From contig NZ_AP017313.1 of the NCBI RefSeq assembly GCF_002355435.1, forward strand, positions 3,968,001-4,032,000: DNA of 64,000 nt. Reading direction: 5' to 3'. Below the pieces are notes generated by a model that did no database searches, was not told the origin of the DNA, and saw nothing but the letters and a program-made list of their open reading frames with translations. The position numbers and the translations under genes were made by a program. Below are positions 1 through 7,384 of the stretch, in pieces. The stretch's first letter is position 1; each line of letters opens with the position of its first letter. Source of the DNA: Mucilaginibacter gotjawali. GTDB taxonomy: Bacteria > Bacteroidota > Bacteroidia > Sphingobacteriales > Sphingobacteriaceae.

Positions 1-10
1 AGCGATTCAT

Positions 11-751
11 TTAATAGTCACTTAAAATCTGCTCTGTTGATGATATCTTACTAAACAGGATATCCAATTCCTGAGCAGTGCATCTATTGGAATATTCCGA
101 CCTCAATTTGTTAATAATTTGCGGAATTTCTTGGGTTTTGTCAACAATAATGTATGATATATCATTGGGCATAAACGTAAATCTCATATCCTTAATTTTG
201 TCATTGTAGTCATCTTTTTCCTTTTCGTAAGCACTCAAACTAACCGAGAATTTGGCCCCGTCCAACTGTTCAGCCTCGGGAACCAAACGCCATTCACGTT
301 CGTCGTAAAACCGATAATTTTTCTCATTCATTTCTTTCCGTTTCAACGGCCCAGAGTAATTTTTGGTGAAGCATTTTATTCTTAGAATCTCGTCTTTTTG
401 TACATCCGTTAAATTTGAATCCTTTTTTCGTCTCTCTGTTATCAAATTCTTTATTGTCTTACTGATCGACGATTTCGATTCGATATAAAGCACCGGGTTG
501 ACACCCATATTGTTTGCCCAAGTTTTAGACAATCCTATACCGTACTTGCCATATGCACTAAAATGTTTGTATGATTGAGATAAGGGTACGTCACAAAATG
601 AAATCATCGGATGAGCAGCATGCGAATGGGATTCTCCATGAAGTGCTAATTTTTCGGCGCAATATTTAATGCCCAAACCTTCAACTAATATCGCCTCCAA
701 TTTTGCAATAGTATCTGTATAGTGAATGATGGAATTTGTACTTATTGGCAT
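11..751 (-). CDS. AbiGi-like abortive-infection family protein
   Basis: A 246-residue soluble protein with no signal peptide or membrane segment. From about residue 49 the stretch MISFCDVPLSQSYKH followed by YGKYGIGLSK and NPVLYI resembles the family annotated as abortive phage resistance AbiGi (the antitoxin half of AbiG). A second conserved-looking block is FYDEREWRLVP near residue 155. In lactococcal AbiG the partner is AbiGii; no recognisable partner is adjacent here, and the gene stands alone at the edge of the window, so a partner could lie outside. The start is an ATG at 751, and about 320 bases of repeat-bearing DNA separate it from the next gene. The family assignment rests on remembered motif resemblance; a role in phage defence is inferred from family and neighbourhood. 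Confidence 0.55.
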   Translation of the reverse strand: MPISTNSIIHYTDTIAKLEAILVEGLGIKYCAEKLALHGESHSHAAHPMISFCDVPLSQSYKHFSAYGKYGIGLSKTWANNMGVNPVLYIESKSSISKTIKNLITERRKKDSNLTDVQKDEILRIKCFTKNYSGPLKRKEMNEKNYRFYDEREWRLVPEAEQLDGAKFSVSLSAYEKEKDDYNDKIKDMRFTFMPNDISYIIVDKTQEIPQIINKLRSEYSNRCTAQELDILFSKISSTEQILSDY

Positions 752-954
752 GGGTTGATTGTTTGAGGTAATTGATGATATTAATTATTCATTTCCCTGT
801 TTGCCATTATTCGATTTATTTAAATAAATGATCTAAAGTTGAATTTAATAAGGCCTAGCTTAAGCGTGTAAATTGCACGTAAGGCTTAGGTTAATTTTAT
901 CTAAAGATATAATAATTCAAAAGACATTTCAAAACTAATAACTATTCCATGCCC

Positions 955-1060
955 CCGCTTTCCGAAGTGTTCCACTTCGGATTAGCTATGCCCGGAGTCT
1001 CTGACTCCGTTACCTGTCAACGGGCCACAAACCGGGAAAATCGCGGTAACTAGCGAAGGG
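955..1060. repeat. cluster of short palindromes with REP-like head
   Basis: The 320-base gap between 752 and 1071 holds three short hairpins in a row: TCCGAAGTG/CACTTCGGA near 961-981, CGGAGTC/GACTCCG near 993-1009, and CGGGCC..CCGGG after 1021. Between them sits GTTACCTGTCAA at 1009-1020, a close variant of the head GTTACCTRTCAGC that precedes hairpins elsewhere in the window (3296, and in reverse near 7180, 8435 and 9485). It looks like a degenerate REP cluster. Confidence 0.5.
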
Positions 1061-1071
1061 TAAGAAACCAT

Positions 1072-1410
1072 TTAATTACCAATTTGGGACATAATATCGT
1101 CTGCTTCCTCAAAAAAGCTTCTAATTTCCTGATCGACCGTATCGTCATAACTTGAAAGAATTGACCTGAAATAGTTGACAACGTTTTGCTCATCAATTTC
1201 GATATTATCAATTAAAAAGAAGATTTCTTGTACTTCCTTTCCATCAGGCCTACGCTCGTGATCTAAAAAGATATTTTTATAAATCAATTTTGCAATTGTA
1301 AACAATTCCGGAGACGAGTTCGAATTAAACCTCTCCGGATATTTTGCTAATAACTTTTGAGTTACTGCAACAGCATTTTTGTTATGCATTCTTTTTAGCA
1401 GGTCAAACAT
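1072..1410 (-). CDS. hypothetical protein, 112 aa
   Basis: A small acidic soluble protein of 112 residues that I do not recognise. It is predicted to be mostly helical, has no cysteine pairs and no membrane segment. Its start at 1410 overlaps the end of the upstream gene (1403-2080) by 8 bases, so the two are almost certainly co-transcribed and translationally coupled. The upstream partner has two C-terminal membrane helices, which makes a soluble-plus-membrane protein pair inside a defence-type island. A toxin/antitoxin or effector/sensor role is possible, but nothing in the sequence shows it. Confidence 0.55.
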   Translation of the reverse strand: MFDLLKRMHNKNAVAVTQKLLAKYPERFNSNSSPELFTIAKLIYKNIFLDHERRPDGKEVQEIFFLIDNIEIDEQNVVNYFRSILSSYDDTVDQEIRSFFEEADDIMSQIGN

Positions 1411-2080
1411 AATATTTTCTAATTAATTTTATTGTTAAAAATATCGTGCAACATACTAGCAGGCCTTCTATTAGGTAAAATACCCCGCTAACTTTATTTT
1501 TTGATGTATAGGTAATATAAATTAAAAATAGAGTATCAGAAACAATAAGTAAAATCCAAATTATAACACTTTTTACCAATTCTTTTTTTATTTCCCTATC
1601 GGACATAAATCTATATTTCGAACTAAAAAAGATGCTGAAAAATCCGACAGTGTTTGAAGTGGTCTCGCCAACGTTCAAGGTGTCGGAAAAGGAATCTACT
1701 CCTGCGTCCCGCAGCTCTGCCACACGTTCTACAGATTCAATATTTCGGCCGGAAATAATTTCACTTTTAAAGCGGTAATATGCATTCTTGTATATTTTTT
1801 CAATGTCAGCGTGGGAGTTTAATATTTCGAAAAGATCTTGCCTAATTATATCTTGTGAACTATTTTTTGAAAGCGTGTCTTCAAGTTTTGACATTGCGAC
1901 GTCGTCGTCAGTATTCAACTCAATATAGGCTTCCATCAATTTACTTATAAATTGCTCATAATGCGTCAACAACTTTTTTTCGAACTGTTTATCAGCACTG
2001 TCCAAGAATAAGTCTGTTGCTATAATTTTAAGAACGGGGACTCCATCTTTGAATAACAAATTATTTTTAAACTCAAGCAT
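1403..2080 (-). CDS. hypothetical protein with two C-terminal membrane helices
   Basis: A 225-residue protein I cannot place in a family. Residues 1 to about 150 are soluble and mostly helical. The last 60 residues contain two hydrophobic helices (around SVIIWILLIVSDTLFLIYI and FYLIEGLLVCCTIFLTI) followed by a short basic tail, RKYYV. This arrangement of a cytosolic domain plus two terminal helices is seen in membrane-acting effectors of several anti-phage systems, but that parallel is inference only. The gene is first in a two-gene unit with the 112-residue protein at 1072-1410, which it overlaps by 8 bases. Confidence 0.55.
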   Translation of the reverse strand: MLEFKNNLLFKDGVPVLKIIATDLFLDSADKQFEKKLLTHYEQFISKLMEAYIELNTDDDVAMSKLEDTLSKNSSQDIIRQDLFEILNSHADIEKIYKNAYYRFKSEIISGRNIESVERVAELRDAGVDSFSDTLNVGETTSNTVGFFSIFFSSKYRFMSDREIKKELVKSVIIWILLIVSDTLFLIYITYTSKNKVSGVFYLIEGLLVCCTIFLTIKLIRKYYV

Positions 2081-2363
2081 CTATCTATTGAAATTTCGGT
2101 GGCATAAAATGCTCCACGCTAAGATTTAGATTACCACCACAATGAACATATTATTCCTTGATAATCTAAGGTTATCGGTTATATTGGTTAATTAAAATCA
2201 AATATAAATTTGATATTTGAGAATATCAAGCATATTTCACAATATATCTTACTATTTTTCAATTGGTTAGGCCTCCTTGGCCCCCTTGTTGTTCGATTCT
2301 CTGAACGGACAGCAGAGTGAGCCATTGTGCTACATTGACAACACCAACGGAAAGTCTTAATAT

Positions 2364-2972
2364 TTACGCTTTAGCAACACTTGAAGCATCCAATCCTTTG
2401 GACACTTTAGAAGGTAGAACAAATAGCAGTTCTGCAAGAGTTTTGGTAAACTCTATTGCCTGTTTAGCATCATCTATGGTTGGCAAAGCCGCATCTTCAT
2501 CCGAATGGCGTTCATCATTAGCACCTATTCTAACCTGATGCGCCCACTTTGCCATATCAGGTGTTATAATACTGTCTTTAACTGCTGTTTCAATTCGTTT
2601 ATATAAGCTACCTTCTTTATAACCTTTTTCTTTGAGCATTGCATCAACAGCACTTGCACAAAGAATTGTTGCTCCTGAAGGTGCAAATGTACTGTCTATA
2701 GCTTGTTTGAGGTACTCCCGAACTCGTAAAGGCAGAATGTCGTTAACTGTCTGCGAATTTGGATAAATTTCACAAATACCATAGCCGGGCATGCCACCAG
2801 CTAAAACTGGGCCTCCGCACCTTTGACAAACATACACTCTCCAATCACGACGGTTAGTTTTGGTGTCGTCAATTGTCCCAAACTGTGCAGAAACTGCCAT
2901 TAAATGCGGTTTGTCAATGGAACAATGAGGACAACGCTGCAATTGTAAAGTATCATGTAAAGCCATACTCAA
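2364..2972 (-). CDS. DUF4145 domain protein with N-terminal zinc ribbon
   Basis: A 202-residue soluble protein. Residues 14-17 (CPHC) and about 49-52 (CQRC) form a probable four-cysteine zinc ribbon. The following part, with PLRVREYLKQAIDS and GATILCASAVDAMLKEKG, matches the pattern of DUF4145, a helical domain found in restriction and other defence-associated proteins as well as alone. ATG codons at 2972 and 2966 are both possible starts. The gene is flanked by repeat-rich DNA rather than by co-oriented partners. It may act with the neighbouring defence-type genes, but its molecular role is unknown. Confidence 0.65.
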   Translation of the reverse strand: MSMALHDTLQLQRCPHCSIDKPHLMAVSAQFGTIDDTKTNRRDWRVYVCQRCGGPVLAGGMPGYGICEIYPNSQTVNDILPLRVREYLKQAIDSTFAPSGATILCASAVDAMLKEKGYKEGSLYKRIETAVKDSIITPDMAKWAHQVRIGANDERHSDEDAALPTIDDAKQAIEFTKTLAELLFVLPSKVSKGLDASSVAKA

Positions 2973-3137
2973 ATTTAAGTATTAATAATGACTTTATCGT
3001 GCTCCCACTGCCCGCTGTCCGGAGTCTCCTTGGTGGGGCAATTTTAATCATATACGTTCGGTTACTTCTACCGTATGTCCGTTTGGACATTCGTATTTTG
3101 ATACCACCACTTTGCCCTTTTGTACTTGCGGCCCCAC

Positions 3138-3240
3138 GCTCCCGCAAGCAATTTTTCGCTGCCGCAAGCCCCCCTGCTCCCGCAAGCATTTTTTCGCTGC
3201 CGCAAGCCTCCCGGCTTGTGGCCCACATGCTAAGTAACCG
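3138..3240. repeat. REP-like array, left side of the RAYT gene
   Basis: Two tandem units of about 38 bases (GCTCCCGCAAGCA..TTTTTCGCTGCCGCAAGCC, near 3138-3174 and 3176-3212) run into a full REP copy at 3196-3238. That copy, containing AAGCCTCCCGGCTTGTGG, is the reverse complement of the copy at 3988-4031 with one mismatch over about 43 bases. The two copies therefore bracket the transposase gene as inverted repeats. The wider gap 2973-3418 contains nothing else that I can identify. Confidence 0.75.
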
Positions 3241-3295
3241 CCATACAGGCTAACCATGCGCTATTTTTCCAATATCAAAGCATCGTGCATAGTTT

Positions 3296-3337
3296 GTTAC
3301 CTATCAGCGGGCCACAAGCCGGGAGGCTTGCGGCAGC
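3296..3337. repeat. REP copy between array and RAYT gene
   Basis: Head GTTACCTATCAGCGGG followed by the hairpin CCACAAGCCGGGAGGCTTG and GCGGCAGC. It has the same orientation as the copy downstream of the transposase (3988-4031) and opposite orientation to the copy at 3196-3238. Confidence 0.7.
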
Positions 3338-3418
3338 TATTGGCAGTAATGGGAAACGATAAAAAATGTAGTGGAAATCATCTATTGATTGCATTAAAAC
3401 AAAATACTACCTTTAAGC

Positions 3419-3964
3419 ATGAGCCGTAATTACAAGTTCGCCGATCCCGAAGGTTTATATTTTGTAAGTTTTGCCACCGTTCACTGGATAGACGTGTTTG
3501 TACGCCGCATGTATTTTGATTGCCTGGTTGAAAACCTTAACCATTGTGTAGAAGAAAAAGGCATGGAGATTTTTGCGTGGTGCATTATGCCTAGCCATGT
3601 GCATTTGGTTTTCAGGTCACTGAAAGAAAAACCGGAAGATTTGATCGGTGCGTTTAAATCGGTTACATCGAGGAAATTGATCAAACTGATTGAAGAAAAT
3701 CCGCAGGAGAGCCGCCGCGAATGGCTGCTGAACGCTTTCAGAAAGGCCGGTGAAGCCAATTCCAATAACTCCAAAAATCAATTCTGGCAACAGCATAACC
3801 ATCCCATTGAATTGTGGAGTCTGCCGGTGATTCAGCAAAAGATTGACTATACACATGAAAATCCGGTTGTTGCCGGATTTGTAGAGAATGACCACGAATA
3901 CCTGTATAGCAGTGCAAGGGATTATTGCGGAATTAAGGGATTGGTGAAGGTGATAGTGGATTAG
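3419..3964 (+). CDS. REP-associated tyrosine transposase (RAYT)
   Basis: A 181-residue single-domain Y1 (IS200-like) transposase of the RAYT group. Such proteins cut and join single-stranded REP hairpins through a 5'-phosphotyrosine. The metal-binding histidine pair is in PSHVHLVF (H60 and H62), and the catalytic tyrosine is most likely Y144 in KIDYTHENPV. The length is typical of a domesticated RAYT. It sits between REP copies at 3196-3238, 3296-3337 and 3988-4031, the outer two being inverted, which is the classic REP-RAYT arrangement. The downstream copy lies within the 3' end of the opposing TIR-like gene. The start at the ATG at 3419 has no Shine-Dalgarno sequence, as is usual here. Confidence 0.88.
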   Translation: MSRNYKFADPEGLYFVSFATVHWIDVFVRRMYFDCLVENLNHCVEEKGMEIFAWCIMPSHVHLVFRSLKEKPEDLIGAFKSVTSRKLIKLIEENPQESRREWLLNAFRKAGEANSNNSKNQFWQQHNHPIELWSLPVIQQKIDYTHENPVVAGFVENDHEYLYSSARDYCGIKGLVKVIVD

Positions 3965-3987
3965 CGGCTCGTTTAACCGGCAAAGTG

Positions 3988-4031
3988 GTTACTTAGCATG
4001 CGGGCCACAAGCCGGGAGGCTTGCGGCAGCG
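3988..4031. repeat. REP copy overlapping the end of a TIR-like gene
   Basis: GGTTACTTAGCATGCGGGCC followed by ACAAGCCGGGAGGCTTGCGG. It is an inverted copy of 3196-3238 with one mismatch (about 43 of 44 bases). It supplies the last codons and stop of the minus-strand gene 3989-4513, whose final residues (PPAAASLPACGPHAK) are a translation of the repeat. Confidence 0.8.
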
Positions 4032-4513
4032 GGGGGGCAATCATGTAATAATTCAGTTTTAATTTTTTTTATGGCCTTGTCAACATGTTTTTTCTTTTCA
4101 AAGTCTAATTTTTTACCAAAAAACTTTGTGGCATCAGTAAATTGAAGTGTACTCAAATTACATCCGATGGAATACGCTTTATCAAAAAGAGAAATAGGGA
4201 AAATTCGATTGTTATCGTCTATTTTGCCAGCAATTTCTTCAGTGTATTTTTTGAAGTTCTCGTCAAGAAAATATTCCTCATCAATTAGCAATACGATGGC
4301 ATTCTTTTCTGCATTTTTTACATCTATGCTTAAAGGTTTATTGTCTTCAAAAATGACGCTTCTAAAATATACAGGGATACCAATTCCTCGAGATAGCGGA
4401 TTTTTATAATCTCTACAAAACGTAGAATAAAGGTCTTCAGCAATTTCTCCACAAACTGGAGAGTTTGGATGCCAAACGACATAAATATTTAGTGGATATT
4501 TGATTCTATTCAT
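3989..4513 (-). CDS. TIR-like domain protein, 3' end replaced by a REP element
   Basis: A 174-residue protein. Residues 7-160 resemble a bacterial TIR-like family recognised by an NIYVVWHPNSP start, then GIPVYFRS, IDVKNAEKNAIVLLID and IFPISLF. In larger homologues this domain is usually the N-terminal sensor or NADase part of a multidomain protein. The canonical WxxxE of other TIR enzymes is not visible; glutamates near YFLDENF and YTEEI could serve. The last ~17 residues come from the REP copy at 3988-4031, so the original C-terminus has probably been lost. Its start overlaps the stop of the upstream gene by 8 bases, making it the last gene of the TIR operon 3989-6968. It may be a remnant. 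Confidence 0.6.
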   Translation of the reverse strand: MNRIKYPLNIYVVWHPNSPVCGEIAEDLYSTFCRDYKNPLSRGIGIPVYFRSVIFEDNKPLSIDVKNAEKNAIVLLIDEEYFLDENFKKYTEEIAGKIDDNNRIFPISLFDKAYSIGCNLSTLQFTDATKFFGKKLDFEKKKHVDKAIKKIKTELLHDCPPAAASLPACGPHAK

Positions 4514-5288
4514 TGGTATTTTCAGTCATTTGTTTTCTTGAGTTATCTAAATTGTCTATATGAGTAGTTCGTCTTTCAAAAGCGAGCTCGATATACTCCT
4601 GCATCTTGATTCTATTGTCAGTCCAGTCTCTTATAATTGCGTAACCTGATTTTAAATTATCCGATAAGCGTGCCGGCAATAAATCATAATGGTAATAACC
4701 GGTTCCGTAATCAGGGTGAGTAGGTAACATTAATCCTAAAAGTCCCGAATATTTATCACCCACTTTGTAGTTAAGAGCTCCCGAAATTTCCCAATCAACG
4801 TGTTTTCTATGTTTAGTATTGGGCCCGATTAACACGATTAATACCGTGGTATCATGTAAATATCCTTGATGTATTAATTGCTTAATATATTCGTCAGAGT
4901 TATCGGAATCAATATCACCATCTTCAACTGATTTATGTACAATCAAGTCATCAAATAAGTTATTGAACTTCTCCTTGTATTCCTGGTCGTCGTAATGGTA
5001 ATAGCTTTTAAAGGTCTTTCTTTTAGCAAGATTTTTTGGTATTGTAAACCAACTAAATATGCTTCCATCGTAAGAAAAATCTCCAATTTTATTCCATCGG
5101 CCATTTTCTTTCTTTTTAATCGCACAAAAAGTTTTTCCTTCAAACACTTTATTCACCATCCATTGCCTATTCTGTTCGGTTGCATCTGCACCTAACGAAT
5201 CCCCTAGATCGTCATAATAAATGACATTATCAATCATTCCATCTTCGGTTAACGTTAACTTACTAACGCAATAGTCAGCCCATTTCAT
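4506..5288 (-). CDS. DUF3892 plus ThsB-like TIR protein
   Basis: A 260-residue two-domain protein. Residues 1-75 match the DUF3892 pattern (YCVSKLTLTEDGMIDNVIYY, then KGKTFCAIKK-type spacing). Residues 93-230 are a TIR-like fold of the Thoeris ThsB type: FKSYYHYDD at the first strand, TTVLIVLIGPNT at the central strand, and HVDWEISGAL with the probable catalytic or structural glutamate near E167. In Thoeris, ThsB proteins sense phage infection and make an NAD-derived signal that activates ThsA. It is third in the minus-strand run, 5 bases after the 5294-5851 gene. No ThsA (SIR2/SLOG or Macro/2TM) gene is visible nearby. Confidence 0.7.
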   Translation of the reverse strand: MKWADYCVSKLTLTEDGMIDNVIYYDDLGDSLGADATEQNRQWMVNKVFEGKTFCAIKKKENGRWNKIGDFSYDGSIFSWFTIPKNLAKRKTFKSYYHYDDQEYKEKFNNLFDDLIVHKSVEDGDIDSDNSDEYIKQLIHQGYLHDTTVLIVLIGPNTKHRKHVDWEISGALNYKVGDKYSGLLGLMLPTHPDYGTGYYHYDLLPARLSDNLKSGYAIIRDWTDNRIKMQEYIELAFERRTTHIDNLDNSRKQMTENTNE

Positions 5289-5293
5289 AATAG

Positions 5294-5851
5294 TTAGCCT
5301 CCGGTTATTATACTGTCCATAATAGAATATAAAGGATTTGCATAGCTATTATATTCTTCAATTCGATTTGATTTTAAAAGCACTTCCTTCCCCAACCCAG
5401 AAATATCGCTCGTGACATTATTTAAATCATAGATATCTCTAATTATTTTTGCGGTTTTTACATACTCAGGCAATCCTCCTTTTTGAATACCTTTTAGGCA
5501 CAATACATATAAATCTGTTTTATCAAAACCATATCCTATTTCAAACGGAACCCATGTCGAATGTAAGGTGTTTGGAGACACTAAAACCAGCATATGTGAA
5601 CTATTATTTATCCCCTTTCTAATCGCGTCCGTTACTGCTCTAGCATTGTTTGACTGATAATGAATTTTTAGATCATTGTCATATGCATCAAAATACACAT
5701 CAATTCCTGCAGCCATTAAATAATCCGCAATCTTATTTGCCGGTTCCTTATCTTTTTGTTGGTGAGAAATAAACACACATTTAACCCCAAGTGATATAGC
5801 TTGGCTTCTCGAGTCGTATTTGGTAGGATAATAATACCTATTTAATGCCAT
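5294..5851 (-). CDS. TIR domain protein
   Basis: A 185-residue protein with a TIR domain at about 24-150: VKCVFISHQQKDK at the first strand and BB-loop region, DVYFDAYDND, SHMLVLVSPNTLHSTW at the central strand, and the catalytic WxxxE as W100-V-P-F-E104. Bacterial TIR domains with this motif hydrolyse or cyclise NAD. There is no membrane segment or extra domain. It lies 2 bases from the Nmad2-like gene upstream and 5 bases from the DUF3892/TIR gene downstream, so all are one transcription unit. It is the best candidate for an active NAD-processing enzyme in the cluster. Confidence 0.8.
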   Translation of the reverse strand: MALNRYYYPTKYDSRSQAISLGVKCVFISHQQKDKEPANKIADYLMAAGIDVYFDAYDNDLKIHYQSNNARAVTDAIRKGINNSSHMLVLVSPNTLHSTWVPFEIGYGFDKTDLYVLCLKGIQKGGLPEYVKTAKIIRDIYDLNNVTSDISGLGKEVLLKSNRIEEYNSYANPLYSIMDSIITGG

Positions 5852-5853
5852 TT

Positions 5854-6468
5854 TTAAAATAATTGTAACTGCTCATGTTCTTTCCAATTAAGTGGTTTTC
5901 CGTTTAACCCCGGTTGATAATCGCCAAAAATAATCTCGGTAAATTCTTCGGCCAATTCTTCATTTCTTATAGTAATGTAGTCCCGGTGCCGAGCAGTCGG
6001 ACATATTTCAGTATATTTTTCTGGAACTTTCAGATATTGGTCTCCTAAGTAAATAAACTGATTAGAAACCAAGACATATTCACCGCTTAAATCTTGCTTA
6101 AGGTTTTTATCGTTGAGATTTCCTTCAGGAAGACTATGATGAGAATCTAATTGAAGCCACTCATTTTCGCTAAAATGATAAATATTATCCCCATATATTT
6201 GCTTCATACTACCGTTTAATCTTGGTTTTTTGTAATCAAACCTTTTATCATCCCAATATTCTTGAAAAGTAATTTTTTCAGTCACTTTCATAAGAAAGAT
6301 TAAATGGCCAAGCAGATTATTTTCTATTGCACCAGTGCCAATAATCCAATCTCCCTCTTTTGCTTTTTTTCTAACATGAGGTTTACAGCACGCCAGTGTG
6401 CAATATGCACCAAACGGATTAGGAGCGAAACCATAATCCCTCGTAATTTTATATCCATAAAAGCTCAT
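5854..6468 (-). CDS. Nmad2-like (nucleotide modification associated) protein
   Basis: A 204-residue protein whose N-terminus (FYGYKITRDYGFAPNPFGAY, then CTLACCKPHVRKKA and GDWIIGTGA) fits the Nmad2 family, a predicted nucleotide-binding domain first described beside DNA-base modification genes. No catalytic residues are established for it. Its ATG shares one base with the TAA of the upstream TIR gene (TAATG) and it ends 2 bases before the next TIR gene. Tight embedding between TIR genes suggests it works with them, perhaps binding a modified nucleotide or an NAD-derived signal. That role is inference. Confidence 0.65.
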   Translation of the reverse strand: MSFYGYKITRDYGFAPNPFGAYCTLACCKPHVRKKAKEGDWIIGTGAIENNLLGHLIFLMKVTEKITFQEYWDDKRFDYKKPRLNGSMKQIYGDNIYHFSENEWLQLDSHHSLPEGNLNDKNLKQDLSGEYVLVSNQFIYLGDQYLKVPEKYTEICPTARHRDYITIRNEELAEEFTEIIFGDYQPGLNGKPLNWKEHEQLQLF

Positions 6469-6968
6469 TATTGACAGACAACCCTCTTGACGTTAGTTAC
6501 TGGCGGGCGCGACTCTCCGCTTGACGCGCACCACCCCACATCTTCGCCTTCCAAGCCCGCAATTATTTTTTCAGAATTCCATCCAACCAAACCATCACCA
6601 TATTTTTCAAGATTTTCTGGGATATTGGCATCTTTACCTCCATGCATAAAAACACCAAGAATTCTTTTTCCCAGTTGTGCGGCTTTCTCTATTTCCCAAT
6701 TAACCCACTCTCTCGAATACGTTTGTGAGCCAATAAGAACTACCACAGTTCCTGCCCAACGCATTTTAATATTCAATAACCGTTCCAGGGTCTTTCTTGG
6801 AACCTGTTCCTTTTCTAGCCGCTCTTTATTCTTTTCATTTACTCTTATTGAGCTATTTCTAATATTGTAGTTTTTACCAGCAAGAAGATTAGTGAAATCA
6901 GAGACCGATTTATCGTCTTTATGATGATGACTAATGAAAATATTTTTTGTTGTATTCATAATAAACAT
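6468..6968 (-). CDS. ThsB-type TIR protein, first gene of the cluster
   Basis: A 166-residue protein with a ThsB-like TIR fold: NIFISHHHKDDKSV, then RWAGTVVVLIGSQTYSREWV and NWEIEKAA with the conserved glutamate near E92, then RILGVFMHGGKD. Both ATG 6968 and ATG 6959 could start it. The final ~25 residues (after GLEGEDVGW) look foreign to the fold. They are encoded by GC-rich DNA whose end, CAGTAACTAACG, resembles the head of the palindromic repeats found nearby, so a repeat may have replaced the C-terminus. The stop overlaps the next gene's start by one base. Four TIR or TIR-like genes in one run is typical of Thoeris-related loci with several ThsB proteins. Confidence 0.7.
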   Translation of the reverse strand: MFIMNTTKNIFISHHHKDDKSVSDFTNLLAGKNYNIRNSSIRVNEKNKERLEKEQVPRKTLERLLNIKMRWAGTVVVLIGSQTYSREWVNWEIEKAAQLGKRILGVFMHGGKDANIPENLEKYGDGLVGWNSEKIIAGLEGEDVGWCASSGESRPPVTNVKRVVCQ

Positions 6969-7104
6969 GTGCGGTTTAAGACAGCCGAAGTATTTCGCTG
7001 ATTATTAATGAAATAAATTCAAATATAACTGAAAGGTATAACAAAACAAATAACTTTTGGGCTTAGATGAGAGTTATTAAAATTAAATGATATTGTGTTT
7101 AAAC

Positions 7105-7194
7105 GTCCCCTAAGATTCCGCCTTCTGACGCGACAATGCAGCGCAAGGGCCAAAAGCGCTGTGTACTCTTGCTCGGTTGTCAGGTAACGAACTT
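7105..7194. repeat. island repeat, copy 1
   Basis: An imperfect palindrome sharing the core ATGCAGCGCAAGGGCC, then AAAAGCG and the end TGTCAGGTAACGAAC, with copies at 8364-8447 and 9413-9497. The inner stem here, CAGCGC/GCGCTG, is perfect where the other copies carry a GU pair, so paired positions have co-varied. It lies in the 416-base gap between the divergent TIR genes (6969-7384), which otherwise shows only AT-rich putative promoter DNA. Confidence 0.65.
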
Positions 7195-7384
7195 TCCCGG
7201 CATGGGACTAGTTGGCTACAATATACCACGGAAGACACAGGGTCCCTTACGAGAATTTGCTGAGACGAAAAACGACCATTAGCAAATATTTTTATGACAA
7301 TTTATTTTATTAACACTAATTTAGTTTTTATAATGGACTTTTATTGCAAGCGTTATTGGGTATTCTTCAATACATTACAGATTT

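Noticed and set aside
2873..3257. Small open frames in both strands over the REP array
   Set aside because: They translate the repeat itself (alanine, arginine and serine rich) and have no homologous features.
5854..6468. DNA glycosylase or restriction endonuclease
   Set aside because: No catalytic motif of either class is visible; the N-terminal pattern fits Nmad2 better.
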